In this document: piece after piece, positions 38,807-48,044 of the stretch
Position numbering within the stretch: the first letter of the stretch is position 1
How the letters are laid out: each line of letters begins with the position of its first letter
Assembly (NCBI GenBank): GCA_021776465.1
Contig: JAJFFU010000222.1
Span: 1-64,000 of the forward strand
DNA length: 64,000 bases
Origin: Parvularculaceae bacterium
Lineage (GTDB): Bacteria > Pseudomonadota > Alphaproteobacteria > Caulobacterales > Parvularculaceae
Direction of reading: 5' to 3'
Translations under genes and position numbers: made by a program
The notes under the pieces: generated by a model
Seen by the model: only the letters and a program-made list of their open reading frames with translations
The model's database searches: none
Told to the model about the DNA's origin: nothing

Positions 38807-40005
38807 AGGGGCCCTACTCTCAGGTGTTGTCTGCACTAAATGACGGTCAAAACCGTAACAAGCTGTTGACCATAGCCTCTGCAGTGCTTTTGGGCGCCTT
38901 GTCGGTGCTCGTCGTTAATACGCTTCCTGTCTTCTTGACTGTCCTTGGACGGACGCTTTCACTTAGTGAAGCCCAGGCCGGATATATTGCTCTGGCCGAC
39001 ATGGGCGGTATTGCATTCGGTACGATTTGCTGCGCCATGCTGCCATCGCTCATAGCTCGAATCGGTTGGCGACGTGTTGCAATGGCAGGCGTCTCGCTAC
39101 TCATCGTCGGCAATATATTGGCGAGCCAGGCTAACAGCTATCCATCCTTGATCGCAGCAAGAACGCTCGCGGGGACCGGGGCAGGTATTTCGATGGCGAT
39201 GGTATACGCTGTGCTAGCAAGCGGTGGGCACGAAGCGCGCAACCTGGCTATGTTCAACGTCATTCAACTTGGCAGTGGCGCGATCGGAATGCAATTCCTG
39301 GGTGCGATTGCCAGCGGTTGGGGCGCCAAAGGACTATTCCTTCTCATCGCGGGAATTTCTGTCTTGGGCTATTTATTCTGCCTCTCGCTACCGCGCGGGG
39401 CACGGCCATTGCCCGCCTCCAGCCCTGAGGATGTGTTTCCGCATACAGATCGAATCAGTGGGCCTGGCTGGCTCGCTATTGCCTCGGCCCTACTTTATTT
39501 TGCAGGCGCCGGCGCGATTTTTGGCTTTCTAGCGTATATGGGAATCGCGTGGGGCGGCGAACCGGCTACTGTTGAATCCAGTCTTTCGATCGTTCTACTG
39601 GCCGGAATGGCCGGCGGAGTTGTGGCTGCGCTGGTTGGGTCGCGGCTTCACTTTCTCCGTCCCCTTTATGTTGGATACGCAATTCTGTTTATTTCAATTG
39701 TGCTTTTCATAACGATCAAACCGGTAGGCCAATTCGTACTGATTGGCTCACTTTTCGGTTTTGGCTGGAATATCCTCACGCCCTTCCAGTTCGCGGCAGT
39801 AACCCATGCTGACAGTTCAAACAGCGCTGCCATGCTCGTAAATGCGTGCACTCTCGGCGGTATTGCCATCGGTCCAGCGATTGCCGGTAATTTTGTTACC
39901 GTAGATTACGCTCTGATTAACATTGGCAGCATTTGCGCCTGCGTGGCGTCGCTCATTCTCCTCTTGGCTGCCTTGAAGTGGCATACTGAACGCGCCGCCG
40001 CATAA
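38803..40005 (+). CDS. MFS transporter
   Basis: 12-TM-like pattern with ALADMGGIAFGTICCAMLPSLIARIGWRRVAMAG. Confidence 0.87.
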   Translation: MKGPYSQVLSALNDGQNRNKLLTIASAVLLGALSVLVVNTLPVFLTVLGRTLSLSEAQAGYIALADMGGIAFGTICCAMLPSLIARIGWRRVAMAGVSLLIVGNILASQANSYPSLIAARTLAGTGAGISMAMVYAVLASGGHEARNLAMFNVIQLGSGAIGMQFLGAIASGWGAKGLFLLIAGISVLGYLFCLSLPRGARPLPASSPEDVFPHTDRISGPGWLAIASALLYFAGAGAIFGFLAYMGIAWGGEPATVESSLSIVLLAGMAGGVVAALVGSRLHFLRPLYVGYAILFISIVLFITIKPVGQFVLIGSLFGFGWNILTPFQFAAVTHADSSNSAAMLVNACTLGGIAIGPAIAGNFVTVDYALINIGSICACVASLILLLAALKWHTERAAA

Positions 40006-40412
40006 TGTCCGGTTTTGTGGAGTATCTTTGCTTTGAACTCTCGCAACGCAGAAATGGTTTTCGATCTCAATGAAGCAACATGCGGTCAATTCATAGGAAT
40101 CACTCGTATAATCTATATCACTGATCTGCTGATGAAGAGCAAACAAAGCAACGGCAACGATTCCAAGTTTGCGGGTATCACACATTCATACCCAAGTAAG
40201 CAAAATCTAGTTCCTGTTTTTCCGACAAAAGTGGGCGCAAACTTGTGACACACGCCCCATCAACATATCCTTACGACGCAAATCTTGCGTGTCAGTTTAG
40301 AAAATGTCTTCGCTAGTAAATTTCCGCGATGCCGGGCAAAATGCCCACCGCAGAGCAAATTCCGACGCTGAAACCGAAAATGTTACTTTGCAAAATCGCA
40401 GGAAGCGCTCCA

Positions 40413-41924
40413 TCAGCTTAGTTTGGCCCTCAATTCTCCCTTGAGAACTTTGCCTGTGCTGTTCCGGGGCAACTGATCGACAAAAATATAGCTTTTAGGA
40501 CGTTTATAGCGCGCAAGATTATCAAGGCACGCCCTGTCGAGTTCTGCGGGCGAGATGTTGACGCCCGGCGCCGTCACGACAAAGGCGACGGGGACTTCCC
40601 CCCAGTCAGGATCGGGCTTACCGACCACCGCCGCTTCTTCGATACCCTGAACGCGTATGATGACCGCCTCTAGTTCCGCGGGATAGATATTCGACCCGCC
40701 ACTGATGATTACGTCTTTGGATCGATCCTTGAGGGTCAGAAAGCCTCTCTCATCCATCACCCCTAGATCGCCTGTTCTAAGCCAGCCATTCACAATTGTT
40801 TCTCGTGTCTCTTCAGGACGATTGAGATAGCCTTGCATAACGATATCGCTGCGGACGGATATTTCGCCGACCTGGTTGGCGCCGACAGGATTTCCATTCT
40901 GATCGACAATTTCCACTTCAACTCCACTCCGCGCGATTCCGACTGAGGATAGTTCCTCGTCTGACGATGCTTCGCTATAGAGATGTTTTGGCATCATGCT
41001 GATTGAGCATGGACATTCTCCTTGGCCGTAACCGTTAGTGAAGCGTAGCCCAAACAAGTTCAAAGCATCGCGAATATCGCTTGCGGAAAAGGGGGCCGCG
41101 CCGCCAATAACTGTCCTTACATTCTCAATATGCGCACGCGCGACACCCCCATGTTCGATGGCGCGGCGAAGCATCGTTGGGGCGAGGAAAAACGTAAGGC
41201 TATCATTTTGATTAATAAGCGTCGCCAATTCCCCTGGGTAAAAACCGCCACTGGGTGGAAGAATCTGATGTGAGGCTTTGGCTATGTGCGGCAAGGCAAG
41301 CAGCCCCGACGCGTGCGATTGCGGCGCCAAGTGCAACATTGAATCGTGCGAACTAATTCGATCAAAATCGCACAGGTAGCTCCAGGACATGAGCTGGAGA
41401 TTGAGATGGGTCAGCATGGCGCCTTTCGGGCGTCCCGTCGTTCCGCTGGTGTAAAAGATCCAGGCCAGATCATCTCGATCAGCATCAGCGCAAGCGACAG
41501 CTTCGCTGACCAGGCTTTCGTATTCGTCGTCTCCGACGCAGACAAAGCGTGAAACCGATGGCATCTCTGCGGCAAGGGTAATCACGTGGTTCAAGAGGTC
41601 AGGAGTGCAGAAGCAAACTTTCGCTTCACTATCGTTAGCAATCCAGGCCATTTCTCTGGCGTGTAATTTGGCATTAACCGGAACAGCGACGAGACCGGCA
41701 TGCCAGATTGCAAAAAGCAATTCAAAATACTGTGGGCAATTGCGCATCGCCAGCATCACGCGATCGTTTCGCTGCAAGTTAAGGAGGCTGGCAAGACCGC
41801 CGGCAATTTTAGCTGCTCGCAAGGACATCGTCGCATAATCAGCGAACAACTCGTCCCCGACAGACATTGCTGGCCGGTCGCCAAAAGTCCGCGCAGCCTT
41901 GACTAGGATTGATGCCGTGTTCAT
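40413..41924 (-). CDS. AMP-dependent acyl-CoA synthetase/ligase
   Basis: IFYTSGTTGRPKGAMLTH; GWLRTGDLGVMDERGFLTLKDRSKDVIISGG; PRNSTGKVLK. Confidence 0.94.
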   Translation of the reverse strand: MNTASILVKAARTFGDRPAMSVGDELFADYATMSLRAAKIAGGLASLLNLQRNDRVMLAMRNCPQYFELLFAIWHAGLVAVPVNAKLHAREMAWIANDSEAKVCFCTPDLLNHVITLAAEMPSVSRFVCVGDDEYESLVSEAVACADADRDDLAWIFYTSGTTGRPKGAMLTHLNLQLMSWSYLCDFDRISSHDSMLHLAPQSHASGLLALPHIAKASHQILPPSGGFYPGELATLINQNDSLTFFLAPTMLRRAIEHGGVARAHIENVRTVIGGAAPFSASDIRDALNLFGLRFTNGYGQGECPCSISMMPKHLYSEASSDEELSSVGIARSGVEVEIVDQNGNPVGANQVGEISVRSDIVMQGYLNRPEETRETIVNGWLRTGDLGVMDERGFLTLKDRSKDVIISGGSNIYPAELEAVIIRVQGIEEAAVVGKPDPDWGEVPVAFVVTAPGVNISPAELDRACLDNLARYKRPKSYIFVDQLPRNSTGKVLKGELRAKLS

Positions 41925-41954
41925 GGGCGCCCTCTTGACCTTTACATCAGGTTA

Positions 41955-41979
41955 TACAATAATGTAATACAATAGTTGG
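41955..41979. promoter_or_regulatory. Candidate GntR operator site 2
   Basis: TACAATA-A-TGT-AAT-ACA-A-TAGTTGG; 17/20 symmetric positions match site 1; lies between divergent ligase and phosphatase genes. Confidence 0.55.
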
Positions 41980-41989
41980 CCGACTGCAA

Positions 41990-42820
41990 TTGCACGCCGA
42001 CATTAGATTATCGAGCGGTGTTGATATGTATGTTGCTCAAGACGCACCCGACCGGTTCTTGAAAACAGAGCGTATCCGCAATCTGCGAGATTTTGGCGGA
42101 TACGCTATCGTTGGCGGCGGTCGTTTGGCGGCGGGCAGACTTTTTCGTTCAGGAGACACATCCGAGGCGAGCCTCAACGATTTGAGGGTTATCGAGCAGA
42201 TTTCACCTGTAGTTCTTGCCGATCTTCGCGGAACGTCGGAGCGCGCCAAGTCGCCTTGCCGCTGGCCGAAACCAATGAATGCCCGGATTTTCGAACCGGA
42301 CGGCGAATCTGCCAAAATCGCGTTTCATGAGGAGGCCGCATCCACAACGAAGGATGCCGCCAGCATGAAGGAAGAATTTGCGTCACGTTATGAAGACTTG
42401 CCCTTTCGCCCTCACCTTCAGAAGGTTTACGCCAACTATCTAGAGGCAATTGCTGCATCAGATGGGCCCTCACTCGTGTTCTGCGCCGCAGGCAAAGATC
42501 GAACAGGCTTCATTGTCGCAATTTTGCAGACCCTACTGGGCGTGCACCCCGACGACGTGATGGCGGAATATCTACTTACAAATTCTGCGCCCGATAGCGA
42601 AGCACAAGTAGAGAAACTGCGGAGCCAGATCGAACACAGATTCGGAAGGGGGTTGTCCGAAGACGCCATCCGGATAGTGACACGCGTTGATCCGGTTTTC
42701 TTAAGTCGTGCTTTTAACGCAGTACGCTCTCGACATGGTTCCATTGAAGCATACGCAGATTCTGAACTGAATTGCCCTCCCGAAAAAATAGAGGCGATTC
42801 GAAAGAATCTGACCTCATGA
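41990..42820 (+). CDS. tyrosine-protein phosphatase family protein
   Basis: RNLRDFGGYAIVGGGRLAAGRLFRSG and the CX5R loop CAAGKDRTG; start may be the internal MYVAQDAPDRF. Confidence 0.85.
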   Translation: MHADIRLSSGVDMYVAQDAPDRFLKTERIRNLRDFGGYAIVGGGRLAAGRLFRSGDTSEASLNDLRVIEQISPVVLADLRGTSERAKSPCRWPKPMNARIFEPDGESAKIAFHEEAASTTKDAASMKEEFASRYEDLPFRPHLQKVYANYLEAIAASDGPSLVFCAAGKDRTGFIVAILQTLLGVHPDDVMAEYLLTNSAPDSEAQVEKLRSQIEHRFGRGLSEDAIRIVTRVDPVFLSRAFNAVRSRHGSIEAYADSELNCPPEKIEAIRKNLTS

Positions 42821-43020
42821 CTCTGAGCGCGGAAACGCAAGCCCCGCCAGATTTGACGTGCAGCGCTATTGCGTACAAAGCAAACTCGTGCGGATCTTTA
42901 GCGGGGAAATGCGGTCACAGCCGACAATATACTGAATTGACCGTAGCCCGGCGCTGAGAAGCGACCTGCTCTCTTCCAGGTAATTTTGCCATAAAGCGCG
43001 ACTACCACGAACTAGGCATG

Positions 43021-44475
43021 TCACACTCTCAACGAAATGGAGAGATTCTCAGACTGCATCTGAATAGCTGGCAGGTTTGCAATCTTGAGGAGCTTTGCCG
43101 CTTGCACTAGCTCAGGTGACGACATCGTCGGATAGTCGCGTTTCAATGGACCTGCCGCACGCATCTTTTCGAGATCGGTTTCAGGCAGTATGGCGCGTAG
43201 CAGCATCATGTCATCGTCTGTCGTATCATATTTCTTGTGAAGTTCCGCCAGCGTGTGCTGTTCTGGAGGATTCTCGCGTACAGTCTTGGCACGTGAGCTG
43301 TTCAGAATTCGATCCAGAACATCAGGCTCGATCGGCGCCACTGTTTGACCGTAGTAGCCGAGCGCATATTCAATGATTTCGTCAGGAACAGTTTTATAAC
43401 GCTCACCATTTACAAGATTTAACACAGCCTGGATTCCGACCAACTGGCTGAAGGGTGTGGCCATGCCGGGATAGCCTAGCTCGCGGCGCACGACCGCAAC
43501 TTCCGTCAAAACCTCGTCGATTTTATCGGACATACCGTGACGTTCGAGCTGGGCGCGTAGCGTCCCCATCATCCCGCCGGGAATCTGGTGCTGAATCGAT
43601 AAAATATTATATTCTCCATGCTGATTGACCAGGAAACCTGCTCTCTTGCCGACACGCTCCATATGATCTGCGATTGGCGCAAACAAATCCTTGTCAAGAT
43701 TATGCGTATGACCGAGTATTTCTATATTATTGACCATCAACTCCGTGGATGGGACTGACGGGCCATTTGACATTGGGCGGCTGGCCGTGTGGATGATGCT
43801 CACTCCCAGTTCGATGGCATCAAGATAATTTTTAGCTGACATGCCAAGCAAATTGTTTCCATGAAACTCCAACGGCTTACCGTTGCTGTTGGCAATTATG
43901 GCAGGGATCAGAGTAGACATTCGCTCTTTGGTGAGAACGCCAGCCGTGTCATACAGCAAAAGCGTATCGATATGGCGACATGCGGCGAGCTTCTTCGCTT
44001 TGTCGGCATAATATGCATCGTCATGTACGGGCGAGAGCGTGTACATGAGTGAACCAGCCACCTCGGTGTCAAATTCTTTGGCGACTTTAGCAAGACGGGT
44101 CATCTTGTCGATATTGTAGAGCAAGTCATATATCCACATGCTCCGCACGCCGTGTCGGCAATTCTGACGCATCCAAGCATCCATCAGCGCATCAGGTGAG
44201 GTACGAAAAGTAGCCATAGCGTTGGATCGCATACCGCTGCGGATCACTGTCCTGGGCATCTGTTCCAATACAGCATCCATACCGGCCCATGGATCTTCCT
44301 GACAGTAACGAACCATCACTTCGAAATAGTTTGAGCCTCCATATTCAATGCGGCGAAAACCGGTTCGATCTAGAGTCGATGCAACGGGAATCGCCATCCC
44401 TGCTTGCATCCGCATGCCCCAAAGACTCTGCTGTCCGTCGCGAAAGGTCTCGTCGACAAATTCTATATGCGCCAT
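43021..44475 (-). CDS. pyruvate carboxylase/oxaloacetate decarboxylase-type carboxyltransferase subunit
   Basis: HMGL-like domain VDETFRDGQQSLWGMRM; start placed at MAHIEFVDETF. Confidence 0.85.
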   Translation of the reverse strand: MAHIEFVDETFRDGQQSLWGMRMQAGMAIPVASTLDRTGFRRIEYGGSNYFEVMVRYCQEDPWAGMDAVLEQMPRTVIRSGMRSNAMATFRTSPDALMDAWMRQNCRHGVRSMWIYDLLYNIDKMTRLAKVAKEFDTEVAGSLMYTLSPVHDDAYYADKAKKLAACRHIDTLLLYDTAGVLTKERMSTLIPAIIANSNGKPLEFHGNNLLGMSAKNYLDAIELGVSIIHTASRPMSNGPSVPSTELMVNNIEILGHTHNLDKDLFAPIADHMERVGKRAGFLVNQHGEYNILSIQHQIPGGMMGTLRAQLERHGMSDKIDEVLTEVAVVRRELGYPGMATPFSQLVGIQAVLNLVNGERYKTVPDEIIEYALGYYGQTVAPIEPDVLDRILNSSRAKTVRENPPEQHTLAELHKKYDTTDDDMMLLRAILPETDLEKMRAAGPLKRDYPTMSSPELVQAAKLLKIANLPAIQMQSENLSISLRV

Positions 44476-44477
44476 AG

Positions 44478-45863
44478 TTAGTTGGCCCTTTCTGCTTGGA
44501 ATCCGGGGAGAAGCGTATTCTCTAACCACTTTGTGCTGATGCTGTTTTCGCGAAAATCAGGATGATCGACGATCGCCCGCAACAGCGGAATGTTGGTCGC
44601 AATTCCCTCCACCTCAAAGCGTTTGAGAGCTTCGGACATTCGATCGACTGCGTGCGTGCGATCATCACCGGAAACGATCAGCTTAGCAATCATACTGTCG
44701 TAGTAAGGCGGTACGGTCGAACCCTCCTGAACAGCGGAATCAACTCGGACGCCGGGTCCCGTCGCTGGAACCCAACGGGTTATTTTGCCAGGGCTAGGTA
44801 TGAAATTGCGATTTGTATCTTCTGCAAGAATTCGAGCCTCGATGGCATGCCCTTTAAGACTAATCGCTTCCTGCTCTGGGAGCATTATTGTTCCTGTCGC
44901 AAGCCCCAGCTGCAGTTTAATGAGATCATGCGAAGAAATCTGCTCGGAGACGGGATGCTCCACCTGAATGCGCGCATTGACTTCCATAAAATAAAACTTC
45001 TGACGACCTTCGTCATATAGAAATTCAACAGTCCCAGCGTTGAGATAATCGATTGAGGCGAGTAGATTGACAGCCGCGGCGCGTAGTTCGCTCCGCAGGT
45101 CATCGCCGAGGATGTCTGCCGGCGCCTCCTCAATCATCTTTTGGTAACGACGCTGGATTGAGCAATCGCGCTCGCCGAAATGGACCGCGCGCCCCTGCCC
45201 ATCGCCGAACAATTGCACTTCCAGATGACGAGCGCGTTCGACATAAACTTCCAGAAAAAGAGTATCATCGCCGAAAGCCTCGCGAGCGGTCGTCGATGCC
45301 TCGTCATAGACACGGCGCAGAGCATCGGCGTCATACGCAACAAGCATGCCTCTACCGCCCCCGCCGGCAGACGCTTTCGTGATTACAGGATATCCAATTT
45401 CATCCGCAACTTCCAAAGCGTGTTTGAGTGAGTTAAGTTTTCCGCTTCCTGGCGTCAGCGGCACTTTTGCAGCGTCAGCCACAGCTTTAGCGGAAATCTT
45501 GTCGCCGACGGCGCGAACAGTTTGCGGGCGTGGCCCCACAAACACTAACCCTTCGGCCGCACAAAGCTCAGCAAAATCGGGACGCTCGGACAGGAAGCCG
45601 TATCCGGGATGGATGTGGGTGCATCCTGTCGATATCGCCGCGTGCACCACTAGATTAAGATTGAGATACGAGTCGCGTGACGCTGCCGGCCCCAACACAA
45701 CGCTACGTTCCGCCTCGCGCGCTGCTACGCTATCCTTATCCGCCATTGAAACGCCAAGCACCGTTTCGATACCAAGTGAATGCGCGGCGCGTATTATACG
45801 CAGCGCAATCTCCCCGCGGTTCGCAATAAAGAGTCGCGGGTGAGACACTTTGGGATCATCCAT
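44478..45863 (-). CDS. biotin carboxylase subunit
   Basis: RLFIANRGEIALRIIRAAHSLGIETV; KASAGGGGRGML; FYFMEVNARIQVEHPVSE. Confidence 0.93.
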   Translation of the reverse strand: MDDPKVSHPRLFIANRGEIALRIIRAAHSLGIETVLGVSMADKDSVAAREAERSVVLGPAASRDSYLNLNLVVHAAISTGCTHIHPGYGFLSERPDFAELCAAEGLVFVGPRPQTVRAVGDKISAKAVADAAKVPLTPGSGKLNSLKHALEVADEIGYPVITKASAGGGGRGMLVAYDADALRRVYDEASTTAREAFGDDTLFLEVYVERARHLEVQLFGDGQGRAVHFGERDCSIQRRYQKMIEEAPADILGDDLRSELRAAAVNLLASIDYLNAGTVEFLYDEGRQKFYFMEVNARIQVEHPVSEQISSHDLIKLQLGLATGTIMLPEQEAISLKGHAIEARILAEDTNRNFIPSPGKITRWVPATGPGVRVDSAVQEGSTVPPYYDSMIAKLIVSGDDRTHAVDRMSEALKRFEVEGIATNIPLLRAIVDHPDFRENSISTKWLENTLLPGFQAERAN

Positions 45864-46362
45864 TGGTGTCGATAACAAAAAGCGGTTGGTCGTTCTCAAC
45901 CATTACACCATCTTCGATGAGTATTTCAGTGACTTTACCTTTGACGCCCGCACGCAGTGTGGTGAACAGCTTCATGACTTCAATCAGGCAAAGCTCTGTT
46001 TCCGCTTCAACATCGTCGCCAATCTGTATGAATGGCGGAGCTCCAGGTTTTGGAGAACGGTAGAAGGTCCCGAGCGAAGGAGCGCTGACAATAACTTGCC
46101 CATCTTCGAGCGCGCCACGTGCCGCAGGAATATCGGCGGGCGCCGCAAGGGATTGAGATGGCGGCGCACCACCCTTTGTCACAGCTGGAGATGTAGATTC
46201 CGAGGTCGACCAGTTCGGCGCAGCACCGATATCTTTGCTCAGAAAAAGCTTGACGCCGTGATACTCAAGTTCAAGCGTACGCCAACGACTTGCATTAAAG
46301 TCGTCAATGATTGCTTGAATATCATTGGAAACCAACTTGGGATTTCTGTCCTGTTCAGTCAA
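45856..46362 (-). CDS. biotin carboxyl carrier protein
   Basis: Biotinyl-Lys motif LCLIEVMKLFTTL; C-terminal GVMVENDQPLFVID. Confidence 0.88.
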   Translation of the reverse strand: MTEQDRNPKLVSNDIQAIIDDFNASRWRTLELEYHGVKLFLSKDIGAAPNWSTSESTSPAVTKGGAPPSQSLAAPADIPAARGALEDGQVIVSAPSLGTFYRSPKPGAPPFIQIGDDVEAETELCLIEVMKLFTTLRAGVKGKVTEILIEDGVMVENDQPLFVIDTNG

Positions 46363-46501
46363 TTTTCAATCCCTCGATTACAATTCTTTTTGGCGGGCAT
46401 GCGCCGCATACGAGCGCGCCAAAACGACCGCACCAAACAGATTGCGGAACCGAACCTATGTGTATTTTCCACCAACCCTATTAGGGAGTCAATCAAAAGT
46501 A

Positions 46502-46526
46502 TGCAATATCGTAGGACATTATTGGA
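46502..46526. promoter_or_regulatory. Candidate GntR operator site 3
   Basis: TGCAATA-T-CGT-AGG-ACA-T-TATTGGA; 18/20 symmetric positions match site 1; upstream of the carboxylase operon. Confidence 0.6.
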
Positions 46527-46820
46527 TATTGGCACCCTTGCTGCGAGCAAATTTGACGACAGTTCAAACATGGCGGCTTCGAGTGACATTTGGGCCCCTC
46601 CAAGTGCATCCTCAATTGATCACGTTAGGCAAAACAGCAGGATAATGAGCTAAAACCTTCGAAATCCAGCTCTCCGCGGACTGTCACGAAATTATAGCCA
46701 GGACCTGCGGCCGTTGGCCTTAGCCAAGCGTCAAGAGCGATAGGATTGTTGCTAACCTGATTGTAGTTCAATCCTGTGCTGGTTATATAGCATGAGTACA
46801 GTTAGCGGTTAGGAATAAAG

Positions 46821-47618
46821 ATGGCTTCCAAAATCAGTTCTTCCAAAAAGGCTAGACCAAAAGTGTCCCAAACTGGGTTAGTGTCAACGCCACCAAAGAG
46901 AAGCGCGCCTTCCAAGCCTGCCGCCGCTGATACTGACCGCGGCCTAGACCTCTCCTCTTCGGATAGGGTCGTTGAATACATCACCAATAATATAATGCGT
47001 GGGCGTTTTGTCCCTGGTCAACGCCTTGTTGAAATGGATTTTACGCGAACACTAAATGTCAGTCGCGGCCCCGTTCGAGAAGCACTAAAACGCCTTGACG
47101 CGCTTGGAATTGTAAGTCGGGAGGCTCACCGCGGCGCTATCGTCGCACAATTCACGCGTCAAGAAGCGATAGATTTAATGCAAGCCGTTGAACCATTGGG
47201 CGGCTTAATCGCAAAATTGGCGGCAAGACGAATTTCTACGCTGAAACTTACTGAGAATGTGGCGCTTTTTAATAAGGCTCTTGAGCCTTACTTATTAAGG
47301 CAAGAAAATTCTGATGATCTCCTCAATCAGCGCAGAGAATTTTACAATACACTTATGACAATCAGCGGCAATTCTCAATTGCCGCTTATCCTTCCGACGA
47401 TGCGGATACAGCTTTTGCGAATGCAATTCTATCCGTTTTTCGACAGCGAAGACAGAATGCTTCATATTGAAGAGTATGCGGGAATAGCGAACGCAGTGGC
47501 GAAAGGCGACGCATCTCAAGCCGAGAAACTTACGGTTCAACATTTACGCCGCATACGTCAGGCCATCGCGGATCTTTCAGACGAAGCATTTGCGAGAAGT
47601 GAAGCTGCGACCGAGTAG
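46821..47618 (+). CDS. GntR family transcriptional regulator (FCD/FadR type)
   Basis: ITNNIMRGRFVPGQRLVEMDFTRTLNVSRGPVREALKRLDALGIV wHTH; helical FCD-like C-terminus. Confidence 0.93.
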   Translation: MASKISSSKKARPKVSQTGLVSTPPKRSAPSKPAAADTDRGLDLSSSDRVVEYITNNIMRGRFVPGQRLVEMDFTRTLNVSRGPVREALKRLDALGIVSREAHRGAIVAQFTRQEAIDLMQAVEPLGGLIAKLAARRISTLKLTENVALFNKALEPYLLRQENSDDLLNQRREFYNTLMTISGNSQLPLILPTMRIQLLRMQFYPFFDSEDRMLHIEEYAGIANAVAKGDASQAEKLTVQHLRRIRQAIADLSDEAFARSEAATE

Positions 47619-47903
47619 CAAGACAAGCTCGCTGCTGCAGGCCTTGGGCAACTTGTTGGAAACCATTTAACGTGTCCGCCAAACCGTCGTGCCAACATCT
47701 TTTGCTCATACATTGAAATAGAGAGTTTTGCTCCTTCCATCAGGGAAGCTCTGCACGCGAATCAAACAGTAACCCAGACATGCATCAGGCCGACTATTCG
47801 CTAGCCCGAAAAGTTGCTTGAGTGCGCGTTGCCAATTGGCAACGGTTCGATTCATTCAATAAAATCCAATATTTTCAATGTTCTATAGAAACGCAAATTG
47901 AAT

Positions 47904-47928
47904 TTACTTATTGTATTACAGTCTTGTA
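47904..47928. promoter_or_regulatory. Candidate GntR operator site 4
   Basis: TTACTTA-T-TGT-ATT-ACA-G-TCTTGTA; core and right arm match, left arm weak; upstream of the TonB receptor. Confidence 0.4.
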
Positions 47929-48044
47929 CTACCTATTATCGCAATCACGAACCTGTCGTCACAATACGCAGCGTAAAGCATCCGCTTTGACGGTGCGGGA
48001 GGGGATGGGCGACTTAGATAAATGGTGACACGGAGGTAAAAACC

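Noticed and set aside
45850-46653. 267-aa + strand ORF
   Set aside because: Antisense to the biotin carboxyl carrier gene and its promoter; no domain signature.
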